DNA of 64,000 nt from Erysipelothrix tonsillarum DSM 14972 (GCF_000373785.1 NZ_KB892378.1:1-64000), one strand, 5' to 3'. Positions 25,098 through 36,014 are shown, counted from the stretch's first letter. Notes: a model not told the origin generated them from the sequence alone. Numbers and translations: made by a program.

Positions 25098-27047
25098 ATG
25101 AAACCATTATCTGAACGACAAGAAAAATTGTTTGATATGCTAAAAAAACAACAAAGCACGTGGACAATTTCTGACTATGCTTTAGAACTCGGTGTATCAA
25201 ACCGTACAGTACATTACGATCTAAATAAGATTGAACCTTACTTAAACCGTCAAGGATATGAACTAAGAAAAGTTCCAGGGATAGGAATTCAGGTTGAATT
25301 TACACATCTGAAAGATACCGTCCGAACACAAGAATATCAAAATAAAAACGGTTACCTATCCCCCTTTGAACGACAACGCGCGATTTTTAAGCAAATGCTC
25401 TTCAATAAAAAAATCTATACGTACAATCAACTCGCAACACATTATTTTGTAAGTGAAAGTTCGATTGCACAAGATTTTACCGCAATAAAAAAACGCTATT
25501 TGACGGCTAACACCTTAAAATTTCATGCTACTACCAAAGGAACGAAACTCTATGGAAGTGAACGTCAAGTTCAAAATACCTATGTGCTTTATAATCATGT
25601 AACTTGTGATGAAGATGACATTGTATCCATGAACGATAAACTTGAATTTATGCGAATTAATTATGGTAAGGACATTGTAGACTGTGTTTTATCCATTATG
25701 AATGACTTTACCAACATTTCCAAAACAAATATATCGCAAATTTATCTGTTTAATATCATTAATATTCTGGTAGTTCTAACTTATCGTGCGCGATTAAACA
25801 AGCACATGACCTTGGATCGCACCGCATTAGTAATCAATGAGGCAAAAGAATTGCCCAATCGAATTATTGCAATTGATATCTTACATCGCATTGAAAAATG
25901 TTGTGACGTTCAATTTACGACAGAATCTACAATTTATATTGCACGACACTTAAATGCTAATAAAATTGAATTTAAATCAGTGACTGATGAGATCAGTCAG
26001 CAATATCTACCTATTGTTGAGCGGATTGTTGCCACCATGAGTGCATTACTTCACATTGATTTAATGCAAAATAAACGTTTGGTATCGCAACTTTCCAATC
26101 ACTTCGGTCCCATGATGACAAGACTTAGAAATAATATTTTCATTAAAAACCCTTTGCTTGAGCAGATCAAACATGAATTCCGATTAATCTATGATCTTGC
26201 CTGGATTGCTTTTGAAAAAGAATCCGAACTATTGGGTGTACGCTTTAATGAACATGAAATCTCATTTGTCGTCATCTATTTTCAAAATGCACTCGATCAA
26301 ATAAAACAAAGTCAGAAGGTTCTCATCGTATGCCATTCCGGTCTATCGACTTCCGAACTTGTAGCAACTCGAGTAAAAAATATATTGCCACCCCTTGATA
26401 TTATTGAGGTAGCATCTTTAGAACAAGTTGAAACAAATGATCTCGAGTATATCGACTTTATTATTTCAACAATCCCCCTCGAAAACATTCATATCCCCGT
26501 AATTCAAGTATCGCCCATCCTCACAGATGTCGATGTAAAAAACATATCGAACTACTATCAACGCAATTTTATTGATATCAAATTTAAACCCGATACACTT
26601 GACTTAAAATGTTTTCCACAATTCATTGATCCCGATTGTATCTTATTCGGAAATGAAGATTGTAAAGAAGATGTTATTAACAAGATGGTGGCACACCTTG
26701 AGCATCACGGCGTAGTCACAAAGGACTATGGCCCCTCAATATATGCACGTGAACAACTTGCAGGTACTGATATGATCTCAGGTGTTTCAATCCCACATGG
26801 CAATACAAAATACGTTTGTAAAACAGTGATTTCATTTTGGTTTAATCAAAAAAATATTAAATGGAATCAGTACAATGTTCAGCTTATTATCTTTGTAAAT
26901 ATTGCGGATGAAGACATATGTCACGCTAAAATGATACTCAAAGATATTTACCAACTCATTTCCTCGAAACAATATGTTGATGAAGTGTTAATGAAATTGG
27001 ATAAAGAATCGTTCTATAACTTATTAGGAGGCAATGAAAATGATTAA
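25098..27047 (+). CDS. PRD-containing transcriptional activator with PTS EIIB/EIIA-like domains
   Basis: 649 residues. The layout is MtlR/LicR-like: N-terminal DNA-binding HTH (WTISDYALELGVSNRTVHYDLN, 22-43), a second HTH-like part, PRD1 and PRD2 (about 180-400, with conserved His such as ARHLNANK), a EIIB-like domain with Cys in VCHSGLSTSE (about 412-421), and a C-terminal EIIA domain with SGVSIPHGNTKYV carrying the phosphorylatable His. It should activate the operon when PTS phosphorylation signals the substrate is present. AAGGAGG precedes the ATG. Its stop overlaps the EIIA gene. Confidence 0.93.
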   Translation: MKPLSERQEKLFDMLKKQQSTWTISDYALELGVSNRTVHYDLNKIEPYLNRQGYELRKVPGIGIQVEFTHLKDTVRTQEYQNKNGYLSPFERQRAIFKQMLFNKKIYTYNQLATHYFVSESSIAQDFTAIKKRYLTANTLKFHATTKGTKLYGSERQVQNTYVLYNHVTCDEDDIVSMNDKLEFMRINYGKDIVDCVLSIMNDFTNISKTNISQIYLFNIINILVVLTYRARLNKHMTLDRTALVINEAKELPNRIIAIDILHRIEKCCDVQFTTESTIYIARHLNANKIEFKSVTDEISQQYLPIVERIVATMSALLHIDLMQNKRLVSQLSNHFGPMMTRLRNNIFIKNPLLEQIKHEFRLIYDLAWIAFEKESELLGVRFNEHEISFVVIYFQNALDQIKQSQKVLIVCHSGLSTSELVATRVKNILPPLDIIEVASLEQVETNDLEYIDFIISTIPLENIHIPVIQVSPILTDVDVKNISNYYQRNFIDIKFKPDTLDLKCFPQFIDPDCILFGNEDCKEDVINKMVAHLEHHGVVTKDYGPSIYAREQLAGTDMISGVSIPHGNTKYVCKTVISFWFNQKNIKWNQYNVQLIIFVNIADEDICHAKMILKDIYQLISSKQYVDEVLMKLDKESFYNLLGGNEND

Positions 27048-27486
27048 GGAAAATCTTGTTCATATTGATATTGATATAACAAATAAAGAAGATGCGATTG
27101 AATATCTTGCATCCAAAGCCGCTGACTGTGATTTAGTCAACGACATTCATAATTTCAAGCAGAAAGTATTCGAACGTGAAGCAGAAATACCGACTTCTTT
27201 GGGCCTTGGAATTGCAATCCCCCATGGCAAGAGTTCCGGTGTAAACGAGGCTTTCTTTGCATACTTACGGACCCAAGATACATTTATCTGGGATGAACGT
27301 AATGGCGAACCTGTACAGTCGATCTTTATGATTGGCGTACCTGAAAATGCCGACAATAAGCTTCACTTACGAATCTTATCAAACATCAGTCGCAAACTGA
27401 TGCATGAAGAATTTAGAGACGCACTGATGCATGCAACCAGTGCCCATGAAGTATTTGAATTACTAAAACAAGTAGAAAATAATTAG
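27040..27486 (+). CDS. PTS fructose-family EIIA component
   Basis: 148 residues from the second ATG, which is correctly spaced from AGGAGG; the first in-frame ATG at 27034 is only 2 nt from it. IPTSLGLGIAIPHGKSS carries the phosphorylated His of the EIIA-Fru/Mtl family (about 66). It passes phosphate from HPr to the EIIB encoded next. Its start overlaps the regulator's stop by 8 nt. Confidence 0.93.
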   Translation: MIKENLVHIDIDITNKEDAIEYLASKAADCDLVNDIHNFKQKVFEREAEIPTSLGLGIAIPHGKSSGVNEAFFAYLRTQDTFIWDERNGEPVQSIFMIGVPENADNKLHLRILSNISRKLMHEEFRDALMHATSAHEVFELLKQVENN

Positions 27487-27496
27487 GAGAAAAAAT

Positions 27497-27820
27497 ATGT
27501 ATAAAATTATTGGAATTACAGCATGCCCTACTGGAATCGCCCATACATACATGGCTCAAGAATGCCTTGAGAAAGAATGTAAAGAACGTGGTTATGAAGT
27601 TAAAATAGAGACCCAAGGTAGTATGGGTATCGAAAATGAATTGACTGATGAAGAAATTGAAGCAGCAGATATTGTTATCCTTGCTGTAAGTATCTCCATC
27701 GAAGGTGAAGAACGTTTTGATGACAAGCTTGTCATGAATGCTGATGTTGGACGGGCCATTTCACACACTTCTGAAATGATTGATCAAGCAATCGCAATGA
27801 TCGAGGAGGCACGTTCATGA
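27497..27820 (+). CDS. PTS fructose-family EIIB component
   Basis: 107 residues, a free-standing EIIB. GITACPTGIAHTYMA near the N-terminus has the phosphocysteine (Cys 10) of the EIIB-Fru family, and ETQGSMGIENELT follows as expected. It phosphorylates the sugar as EIIC imports it. TTAGGAG precedes the ATG and its stop overlaps the EIIC start by 4 nt. Confidence 0.94.
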   Translation: MYKIIGITACPTGIAHTYMAQECLEKECKERGYEVKIETQGSMGIENELTDEEIEAADIVILAVSISIEGEERFDDKLVMNADVGRAISHTSEMIDQAIAMIEEARS

Positions 27821-28860
27821 AAAAGTTCTTTAAAGATTTACAAAAAGCCATGCTAAGTGGTGTATCTTATATGATGCCTCTTGTTGTTGCGGGTGGTGTT
27901 ATGCTTGCCATTTCACTGATGACTGCAACAACAACAGATAAAGGACTTGTCCCTAATGGGGAATTTATGATTGCCTTGAATACATTGGGTAAAGCTGCCT
28001 TTGCGATGATGATTCCTGTATTATCCGCATACATTGCAAACTCAATCGCTGGTCGTCCTGGACTTGCACCAGGGTTTATTCTTGGTTATATCGCTAATAA
28101 TCCTGTAGGCGATACGGGTGCAAAAACCGGTTTCCTTGGTGCAATGCTCGTCGCTGTTGCTGCGGGTTATCTTGCTAAATGGATTAAAACATGGAAAGTT
28201 GGGAAAACCCTTCGTTCTATTATGCCTATTATTGTAATCCCAACACTTGTTACTTTTGTTGTCGGTGTTGCCTATATCTTCTTAATCGCAAATCCAATGT
28301 CAGGACTTGTTGATATCTTGATTCAATTCCTTGCAAATATGAATGGATCCAGTAAAATCTTACTTGCGATTTGTATTGGTTTTATGAACGCATTCGATAT
28401 GGGTGGTCCCGTAACGAAAACTGTCTCAATGTTTACACTCGCATTAATGAATGAAGGGATTTTCGAACCAAACGGTATGTTCCGTATTACAGTAGCTATC
28501 CCTCCCATCGGAATTTTCTTATCTACATTAATTGCTAAAAATAAATATACTGAAGAAGAACGTGATGCAGCCAAAGCAGCAGGTATTATGGGTTGTTTAG
28601 GTATTACTGAAGGTGCTATACCCTTTGCTGTTAAAGACTTCAAACGCGTGATTCCTTCAACTATGGTCGGTGCTGCTGTTGGTGCAATTATTGGAGCAAT
28701 TGGTGGTGTAACCTGTCCTGTACCTCATGGTGGATTTATCGTCCTTCCTGTAGTAGGACAACCACTATGGTTTATTGCTGGAATCCTTGGAGGTTCTCTT
28801 GTTACCGCAATCATGCTTTCATTCCTCAAACCAGAAATTGAAACAGTTGAAGCAAAATAG
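27817..28860 (+). CDS. PTS fructose-family EIIC permease
   Basis: 347 residues, eight to ten membrane helices. VSYMMPLVVAGGVMLAIS at the start, RPGLAPGFILGYIAN, AFDMGGPVTKT and CLGITEGAIPFAVKDF match the fructose-family EIIC. The substrate is not readable; because an Eda-type aldolase heads the operon, fructose itself is unlikely and a sugar acid or similar compound fits better. It is the last gene of the operon and a terminator follows. Confidence 0.93.
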   Translation: MKKFFKDLQKAMLSGVSYMMPLVVAGGVMLAISLMTATTTDKGLVPNGEFMIALNTLGKAAFAMMIPVLSAYIANSIAGRPGLAPGFILGYIANNPVGDTGAKTGFLGAMLVAVAAGYLAKWIKTWKVGKTLRSIMPIIVIPTLVTFVVGVAYIFLIANPMSGLVDILIQFLANMNGSSKILLAICIGFMNAFDMGGPVTKTVSMFTLALMNEGIFEPNGMFRITVAIPPIGIFLSTLIAKNKYTEEERDAAKAAGIMGCLGITEGAIPFAVKDFKRVIPSTMVGAAVGAIIGAIGGVTCPVPHGGFIVLPVVGQPLWFIAGILGGSLVTAIMLSFLKPEIETVEAK

Positions 28861-28883
28861 ACAATATTAATCTCATAATCTAT

Positions 28884-28912
28884 AAAGAACACACAATCCA
28901 GTGTGTTCTTTT
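28884..28912 (+). terminator. terminator of the aldolase-PTS operon
   Basis: AAAGAACACAC pairs with GTGTGTTCTTT around a six-base loop, ending in four T residues. Confidence 0.8.
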
Positions 28913-28934
28913 ACTTTAACTCTAATCATTTCAT

Positions 28935-28972
28935 AAAAAAAACTCTAATATCACTTCATATTAGAGTTTTTA
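28935..28972. terminator. bidirectional terminator before galM
   Basis: AAAAAACTCTAATA pairs with TATTAGAGTTTTTA between two convergent units; both sides have T/A runs. Confidence 0.85.
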
Positions 28973-28992
28973 TATCTAAAAATAGAGTCGGT

Positions 28993-29979
28993 TCAGTTGT
29001 TCGTTAATGTATAAGTTGTAACTTCTTGATAGGGATTCTTTTCAGAGTACCAAGGTACATTACCACCTGGAAGATGCTCCGGTTCAATCGCAATCGCAGA
29101 GTGATTGGTTGCAACCCTTCCAAGACTATTTTTAAAAGTTTCATCAAAATAGTTTGCATAATAAATTTGAACTGCCGGACATGTAGTTTCAATCGTTAGT
29201 GTTTTATCTCTAGCCGATAAAACAACCGTCTTATCACCATTAAGTTGGTAATTGTGATCAAGGTGTCGTGTGTATTGAAATTGTTCGTGGTCACCTTCTA
29301 ATACCTCTTTAAGTGAGGGATTGTGACGTAAATCAAACACCGTATCTGAAACATCAAGAAGTGTTCCATCTGAACATAAATCTTGATCCAAATATGCTAC
29401 TGCATCCGCTTCAACACATAAATGATGATTCGACAAATCACCTTCACCCAGTAAATCAAAATACATATGATTCGTTAGGTTTAAAGGCATCTTTACCGAA
29501 GGTGTTGCTGTGTAAGAGATGGATAATGACGATCCCTCAAGTCGAAAAATCACTTCGTAATGGATGAGTCCTGGATAACCATCCGTTTCATGATTAAAAT
29601 CACCTTCTAATATGACGATTGGTTCTTCATCATCATAGAGACTTTTAATATTGAAATTACGGGTTGAAATCCCTGCATAACCCCCGTGTAGATGTGCGGA
29701 GCCATTATTTTGACTGAGGACCAACGTCGTATCATCAGTAACAATTAAGCCCTCTCGCGTCCTTCCCGCTAAAGGACCCACACTTGAACCCAAGTATACA
29801 GCATTGTTTATATAGTCTTCGTAGTTTCTGTATGAAGTTACAATATTCACATCATTGTTTAATTTAAATGTGGTTACTGTAGCACCAAGTGTTAAAATAC
29901 GCGCTTCTGCACATTCAGTTTTGAGCGTTATTTCTTTTATATTTTGATGGTGAGTCATCACCTTTTTCACGTTTAACAT
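28993..29979 (-). CDS. galM: aldose 1-epimerase (mutarotase)
   Basis: 328 residues from the ATG after GGGGAGGTTGT; the longer frame to 30027 runs into the intergenic hairpin. LGATVTTFKLN, the GPLAGRTREG substrate loop, HLHGG with the first active His, LTNHMYFDL with the second, and IAIEPEHLPG with the catalytic Glu follow the GalM family. It interconverts alpha and beta galactose, feeding GalK encoded upstream. Confidence 0.93.
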   Translation of the reverse strand: MLNVKKVMTHHQNIKEITLKTECAEARILTLGATVTTFKLNNDVNIVTSYRNYEDYINNAVYLGSSVGPLAGRTREGLIVTDDTTLVLSQNNGSAHLHGGYAGISTRNFNIKSLYDDEEPIVILEGDFNHETDGYPGLIHYEVIFRLEGSSLSISYTATPSVKMPLNLTNHMYFDLLGEGDLSNHHLCVEADAVAYLDQDLCSDGTLLDVSDTVFDLRHNPSLKEVLEGDHEQFQYTRHLDHNYQLNGDKTVVLSARDKTLTIETTCPAVQIYYANYFDETFKNSLGRVATNHSAIAIEPEHLPGGNVPWYSEKNPYQEVTTYTLTNN

Positions 29980-29997
29980 ACAACCTCCCCTAATGAT

Positions 29998-30025
29998 GAA
30001 AAGGATGTGAGTGCACATCCTTTTC
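29998..30025 (-). terminator. intercistronic hairpin between galK and galM
   Basis: A perfect 12-bp stem, GAAAAGGATGTG with CACATCCTTTTC, and a four-base loop. There is no long T run on the minus strand, so it may stabilise the galK message or partly reduce galM transcription rather than terminate fully. Confidence 0.55.
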
Positions 30026-30030
30026 ACACC

Positions 30031-31191
30031 TTAAATTTGATGCGTTCCTTCGCCTACCGAAGCAACATAAAACGTTGCTTCATAGCCAATTTTATCCGCA
30101 TATTCAATGCCTACATTTTTTATAAATGCAGCAACATCTTTATTTTCGACAATTGCGATTGCGCAACCCCCAAAACCTGCACCGGTAACACGAGCACCAA
30201 TTGTTCCAGGTTGACTCCATGCACTGGATACAAGTGTGTCCAATTCAATACCGGTAACTTCATAATCATCACGCAGTGATATATGGCTTTCGTTCATGAG
30301 CATCCCGAAGGCCTTAATATCTCCCGATTTTAAAACTTCTGCTGCACGTTGTGTGCGTGTATTTTCGCTGACAGCATGGTATGCACGTCGGTATACAACT
30401 TTGTCCTCAAATAAAGATTCTTTTGCCACCAATTGATCCAATGAGAGATCACATAGGTGATTAATATTATATTCTGTTTTTAGAATTTCAAGGGCAACTT
30501 CACATTGACCTCTTCGCTCATTGTACGCGGAATCCGTCAGTCCACGTCGTTTATTGGTATTGGCAATCACGATTGAAGCTTCCCCAAGTTCAACGGGCAC
30601 GTATTCATATGCCAACGTATTGGTATTCAGTAAGATTGCATGATCCTTTCGCCCCATCCCCACAGCAAATTGATCCATAATACCACAATTCACACCGATG
30701 AATTCATTCTCGGCTTTTTGTGATAACTTAACACAGGTAATCATATCTTCATTGAAATGAAACAGTTTATTTACAATCCAAGCAGTTAGGACTTCTATTG
30801 AAGCCGAACTTGAAAGACCGGCACCATTAGGGATATTTCCAAAATAGAGAATATCCAGTCCTGTATCACAAACATGTCCTGCAAGTTCAAACATCTTGAT
30901 AACACCCTTTGGATAGTTAGCCCAATCATCTTTTTCTTGATATACAAGCTCATCAAGATTCGACGTTATCACGCCTAAATCCTCAAAATTTGTTGAATAA
31001 AGATTAAGAACTTTATCGCTGCGCTTACGAACGAGCGCATAGGTACCGTATGTAATCGCGCATGGAAACACAGACCCGCCGCTATAGTCTATATGCTCTC
31101 CAATTAAATTAATGCGACCTGGTGCAAAAAAATCAAATTCGTGTTCGACACCAAATACAGTTTTAAATTGTTGTGCTAATTGATTTTCCAT
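30031..31191 (-). CDS. galK: galactokinase
   Basis: 386 residues. GHMP-kinase motifs are clear: FAPGRINLIGEHIDYSGG (about 22-39, galactose-binding), PNGAGLSSSASIEV (ATP loop, about 124-137) and GARVTGAGFGGCAIA near the C-terminus. It phosphorylates galactose at C1 with ATP in the Leloir pathway. It sits between the mgl-type importer and galM; galT and galE are not in the window. It starts 2 nt after the permease stop with a weak ribosome site, so coupling is likely. Confidence 0.97.
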   Translation of the reverse strand: MENQLAQQFKTVFGVEHEFDFFAPGRINLIGEHIDYSGGSVFPCAITYGTYALVRKRSDKVLNLYSTNFEDLGVITSNLDELVYQEKDDWANYPKGVIKMFELAGHVCDTGLDILYFGNIPNGAGLSSSASIEVLTAWIVNKLFHFNEDMITCVKLSQKAENEFIGVNCGIMDQFAVGMGRKDHAILLNTNTLAYEYVPVELGEASIVIANTNKRRGLTDSAYNERRGQCEVALEILKTEYNINHLCDLSLDQLVAKESLFEDKVVYRRAYHAVSENTRTQRAAEVLKSGDIKAFGMLMNESHISLRDDYEVTGIELDTLVSSAWSQPGTIGARVTGAGFGGCAIAIVENKDVAAFIKNVGIEYADKIGYEATFYVASVGEGTHQI

Positions 31192-31193
31192 AA

Positions 31194-32204
31194 TTACTTC
31201 TTACGTGTCGTCTTACGGATATCAAGTGCAACGGCAATAATAATAACAATCCCTTGAATAACGTTCGTCATATCAGGTGAAACACCCAAGTATGATAGAC
31301 ACACTTTTAAGAGTTCAAACACGAAGACCCCAAGTAAGATACCCGGAACCGTCCCTTGACCACCGGCTGTAGAAACACCACCAATTGTCGCAGATGCAAT
31401 CGCTTCAAGCTCATAACCTTGTCCCGCTGAAGGTCCTACAGAACCGGTTTTGGCGGATAATAAGTAACCTGCGAGTCCATAGAGGAATCCTGCAAGTGCG
31501 AAAATACGAACTTTAGAACGTCTAACATTAACACCCGATACTTCCGCAGCATTTTCATTACCACCAATTGCATACATGTATTTACCATGTTTTGTTTTGT
31601 TAAACAAGATCCACATTAGGATTCCAATAAAGATTGCGATAATGGTTAGATAAGGAATTGCTCCAAAAATCTTCCCTTGACCGATTTGAATAAATTCATC
31701 TTTAAAGGTACCAATTGGCTTGTTTTGTCCATAAAGCATGTTGATTCCATAAATCATAATTTGTGTTCCTAATGTTGCCAAGAATGGCGGTACATTAAGA
31801 TATGCAACAATTAAACCATTAATCATTCCAAATATCGTACATACAACTAAAACAATAAGAAGTGGCACAAACATTGGCATGTCTGGAACATTGGGGAAGA
31901 ATTTCCCAACAAAATCAGGCTTTTGCACGAGTGTTCCTGTTATTAAGGCAGAGAGACCAACAATTCGTCCTGCTGAAAGGTCTGTACCTCTAATAATGAG
32001 TGTTCCTGAAACTCCTAATGCAATAATGAATCGCACTGAAGTATTTGCAAGAATGTTTGATACGTTACCAACTGTAAAAAAGTTATCTTGTGTAATGCCT
32101 GTAAACAGAATCATTACCGCAACTACAATATACATTGAGTAATTTGTCAAAAAGTCTTTAATATCAAATTTTTTCTCTTTTTTTTCAAATAAATGCGTTG
32201 TCAT
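31194..32204 (-). CDS. mglC: galactoside/sugar ABC transporter permease (MglC/RbsC type)
   Basis: 336 residues, eight or more membrane helices. IIRGTDLSAGRIVGLSALITG, FLATLGTQIMIYGI and IASATIGGVSTAGGQGTVPGILLG are the conserved segments of the RbsC/MglC family. It forms the channel for the importer whose ATPase and binding protein are encoded upstream. AAGGGAG precedes the ATG. Galactose as substrate is inferred from the adjacent galK and galM. Confidence 0.93.
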   Translation of the reverse strand: MTTHLFEKKEKKFDIKDFLTNYSMYIVVAVMILFTGITQDNFFTVGNVSNILANTSVRFIIALGVSGTLIIRGTDLSAGRIVGLSALITGTLVQKPDFVGKFFPNVPDMPMFVPLLIVLVVCTIFGMINGLIVAYLNVPPFLATLGTQIMIYGINMLYGQNKPIGTFKDEFIQIGQGKIFGAIPYLTIIAIFIGILMWILFNKTKHGKYMYAIGGNENAAEVSGVNVRRSKVRIFALAGFLYGLAGYLLSAKTGSVGPSAGQGYELEAIASATIGGVSTAGGQGTVPGILLGVFVFELLKVCLSYLGVSPDMTNVIQGIVIIIAVALDIRKTTRKK

Positions 32205-32216
32205 AATTTTTCTCCC

Positions 32217-33719
32217 TTATTCCATAAACTTCGTTGCAAGTGTCATGACGCTTTCTTGAGTTGCTTCTTCTTTATCTAAGAAACCAGAAACACGACCCTC
32301 ACACATAACCATAACGCGATCTGAGACACCTAAGAGTTCTGCCATTTCCGAAGAAATCATAATAATACTCTTTCCTTCAGCAGCTAACTCATTAATAATT
32401 TGGTATATCTCATATTTAGCCCCAACATCGATACCACGTGTTGGTTCATCTAAAATTAGAATATCAGGATTATTTGCTAACCAACGAGATAAGATAACCT
32501 TTTGTTGGTTCCCTCCAGATAAGTTTTCTATATGCGTTTTTTTGCTTGCTGTTTTGATGTTTAATCGATCAATACTGCTATCAACAACTTCGCTTATTTT
32601 CTTATCATCCAAAATCCCATTATGGATGTATTGATCTATTGAAGCAATCGCTACATTATCCGATACCGATAAGACTCCAAAGATCCCATTCCCACGACGG
32701 TCTTCTGTTACAAGGGCAATTCCATTTCGAATCGCATCTTGAGGTCGATTTACAACTAATTGATTCTCACCCAACTTTACGATACCGTGATCAATCGCAC
32801 GCATTCCATAAATCGCTTCCATCAATTCAGTACGTTGAGCTCCAACGAGCCCCCCAACCCCCAAGATTTCACCACGTCTTAATTCAAAATAACATTCTTT
32901 AAATGACAATGGATTCGGTGACGTTAAGTTTTCAACACGCAATACTACTTCATCCGTTGGTTTGTTTGTTTTTGGTGGGAACAAACTCTTTAATTCGCGT
33001 CCAACCATATTTTTAATGATTGAATCATTGGTCATTTCACTTGCTGGCCATGTACCGACATAACAACCATCCCGCATGATTGTAATTTCATCTGAAATCT
33101 TTAAGATTTCATCCATTTTATGTGATATATATACAATAGCAATTCCTTTTTCAGTCAACTTTTCAATAATTGCAAACAGTTTCTCCACTTCTGTAGCAGT
33201 TAATGACGATGTTGGTTCATCCATAATAACAACTTTCGCATTATGAGAAATTGCTTTAGCAATTTCAATGGATTGCATTTGAGAAACCGTCAACTCATTA
33301 AGTAAAGTGGTTGGCTCCACATCCAATCCAACTTCTTTTAATAGGCGCTCTGTTTCTTGGTACATTTTCTTATGATCTACCGTCTTGAACTTGGTCATAG
33401 GGTAATTTCCTAAGAAAATGTTTTCTCCCACGGTCATCATGCGAATGGGTTGTAATTCTTGATGAATCATGGAAATTCCTGAATCAATGGCTTCCTTTGC
33501 ATCTTTAAATTCAACTTCGTTTCCATTAAAGATTACTGATCCTGAATCTCTATGATATATCCCATATAAACACTTCATCAATGTTGATTTGCCAGCTCCA
33601 TTTTCACCCATAAGTGCATGAACTGTACCCGGTTTTAATCTTAAATTGACATGGTCTAATGCTTTTACACCAGGGAAAGTTTTAGTAATGTCTTTCATTT
33701 CTAGGATGTATTCGCTCAT
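32217..33719 (-). CDS. mglA: sugar ABC transporter ATP-binding protein (MglA type)
   Basis: 500 residues with two ABC domains. Domain 1 has GENGAGKSTLMKCLYG (Walker A), a degenerate signature LTVSQMQSIEIAKA and VIMDEPTSSL. Domain 2 has a degenerate P-loop (GGLVGAQRTELMEAIYG), a good signature LSGGNQQKVILSRWL and LILDEPTRGIDVGA, the normal pattern for monosaccharide importers. The ATG at 33719 follows AAGGTGACAG; the longer frame to 33770 enters the intergenic hairpin. Confidence 0.95.
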   Translation of the reverse strand: MSEYILEMKDITKTFPGVKALDHVNLRLKPGTVHALMGENGAGKSTLMKCLYGIYHRDSGSVIFNGNEVEFKDAKEAIDSGISMIHQELQPIRMMTVGENIFLGNYPMTKFKTVDHKKMYQETERLLKEVGLDVEPTTLLNELTVSQMQSIEIAKAISHNAKVVIMDEPTSSLTATEVEKLFAIIEKLTEKGIAIVYISHKMDEILKISDEITIMRDGCYVGTWPASEMTNDSIIKNMVGRELKSLFPPKTNKPTDEVVLRVENLTSPNPLSFKECYFELRRGEILGVGGLVGAQRTELMEAIYGMRAIDHGIVKLGENQLVVNRPQDAIRNGIALVTEDRRGNGIFGVLSVSDNVAIASIDQYIHNGILDDKKISEVVDSSIDRLNIKTASKKTHIENLSGGNQQKVILSRWLANNPDILILDEPTRGIDVGAKYEIYQIINELAAEGKSIIMISSEMAELLGVSDRVMVMCEGRVSGFLDKEEATQESVMTLATKFME

Positions 33720-33749
33720 GTCTGTCACCTTCCTATCCTTATAAATATT

Positions 33750-33773
33750 CAAGTGTGCCGTTAAGCACACTTG
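33750..33773 (-). other. intercistronic hairpin between mglB and mglA
   Basis: CAAGTGTG and CACACTTG form a perfect 8-bp stem. There is no T run. Such stems after a binding-protein gene often protect its 3' end and raise its level over the ATPase and permease; that role is inferred. Confidence 0.55.
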
Positions 33774-33799
33774 AGATTTAACATTAACGTATTTTTAAA

Positions 33800-34882
33800 T
33801 TATTGAGCGTCACGTTCTGCGTAACGTTTTACTGCTTCTTCTACAGTTTCTTTACGAGCTTCTGCACGTTTTAGTTCTGCTTCTTCAGGTTTTGTTACCC
33901 CAACATAATCATGCCAGTAGTATGCTGAAACTTCTTTACCTTGTAGTAATTCAAGTGCTACATCAACTGCTGTATGTGATTGGTTAAAGTGGTCATTTAA
34001 TACTGTACCCGTTAGTTTTCCACCTTTAAGGAGTTCAATTGCATCTGGAATCGCATCAACACCAACTACGAAGATATCTTCACCAACTTTACGGCCAGCT
34101 GCTTCGATTGCCGTTACAGCCCCAACTGCCATACCGTCATTGTTTGCAAATATAACTTCTAACTTGTTACCAAATTGTTCTAATGCATTCGCTGTAAATT
34201 CTTGACCTTTCGCTGTATCCCAGTTTGCTTGGTAAGGTTGAGCTAAAGCATTTGTTTTAACGCCTTTTTCTTCAAGACCTTTAACTGAGAATTCAGTACG
34301 TTGTTTTGCATCAACGTTTGCAGGGTCACCCATTAATGTGATGTAACTCACAACACCGTCACCATCAATGTCCCCTTTATTATCAAGACCGGCAATCATA
34401 TAACCTTGAATGGTTCCTGATTGTGTTGCATCGGCTCCAACATAAGTTGTTTTTCCTGGCCAGATTTCTAATTCTTGTGTTTCTGGTTCGCGGTTAATGA
34501 ATACAACTGGAATGTCTTTTGCTTTTGCTGAATTTATAATTGATCCAGCTGCAGTTGGGTCAACCATGTTCGCAATAATTAAGTCTTTACCTTGGGCGAT
34601 AAAGTTATTAATTTGCTCTGTTTGGTTTGCTTGGTCTTGCTTACCATCTTGAACATCAAGTTTGTAAGTATTTCCATCTTTTTCCCCTACTTCTTTAAAG
34701 TATGATGCAAGCTCTTCACGATATAGTGTCATGAAGTTGTCATCGAATTTATAAATTGCAACTCCGATGTTATATGTCTTACCGCCATCTTTAGCGTCAC
34801 CCTTTGCTCCATCCTTGGATGAGCATCCGAATAAAGTAAGCGCTAACAATGATACTAAAATCAATTTACTCAATTTCTTCAT
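33800..34882 (-). CDS. mglB: galactose/sugar ABC transporter substrate-binding lipoprotein (MglB type)
   Basis: 360 residues. A lipoprotein signal ends with LTLFGCSS, placing the lipid on Cys 20. The mature part is a periplasmic-binding-protein fold: IGVAIYKFDDNFMTLYREEL, PVVFINREPE, YVGADATQSGTIQGY and IFANNDGMAVGAVTAIEAAG match the MglB family, which binds galactose or glucose. It would sit on the outer face of the membrane and deliver sugar to MglAC. It has a strong promoter overlapped by a cre site. Confidence 0.94.
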   Translation of the reverse strand: MKKLSKLILVSLLALTLFGCSSKDGAKGDAKDGGKTYNIGVAIYKFDDNFMTLYREELASYFKEVGEKDGNTYKLDVQDGKQDQANQTEQINNFIAQGKDLIIANMVDPTAAGSIINSAKAKDIPVVFINREPETQELEIWPGKTTYVGADATQSGTIQGYMIAGLDNKGDIDGDGVVSYITLMGDPANVDAKQRTEFSVKGLEEKGVKTNALAQPYQANWDTAKGQEFTANALEQFGNKLEVIFANNDGMAVGAVTAIEAAGRKVGEDIFVVGVDAIPDAIELLKGGKLTGTVLNDHFNQSHTAVDVALELLQGKEVSAYYWHDYVGVTKPEEAELKRAEARKETVEEAVKRYAERDAQ

Positions 34883-34909
34883 CTGTACTTCCTCCTGTAC
34901 TAAATTCTA

Positions 34910-34922
34910 GTAAATGTTTTAC
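34910..34922 (-). promoter_or_regulatory. candidate GalR-type operator in the mglB leader
   Basis: GTAAATGTTTTAC is a 5+3+5 inverted repeat between the mglB promoter and its ATG. The bases around it (TAGTAAAT and GTTTTACCA) recur upstream of the LacI-family gene at about 36027-36051, there split by eight extra bases, which suggests one regulator acts at both. Confidence 0.45.
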
Positions 34923-34935
34923 CACTAGCAAGGTC

Positions 34936-36014
<1,079 letters not shown>

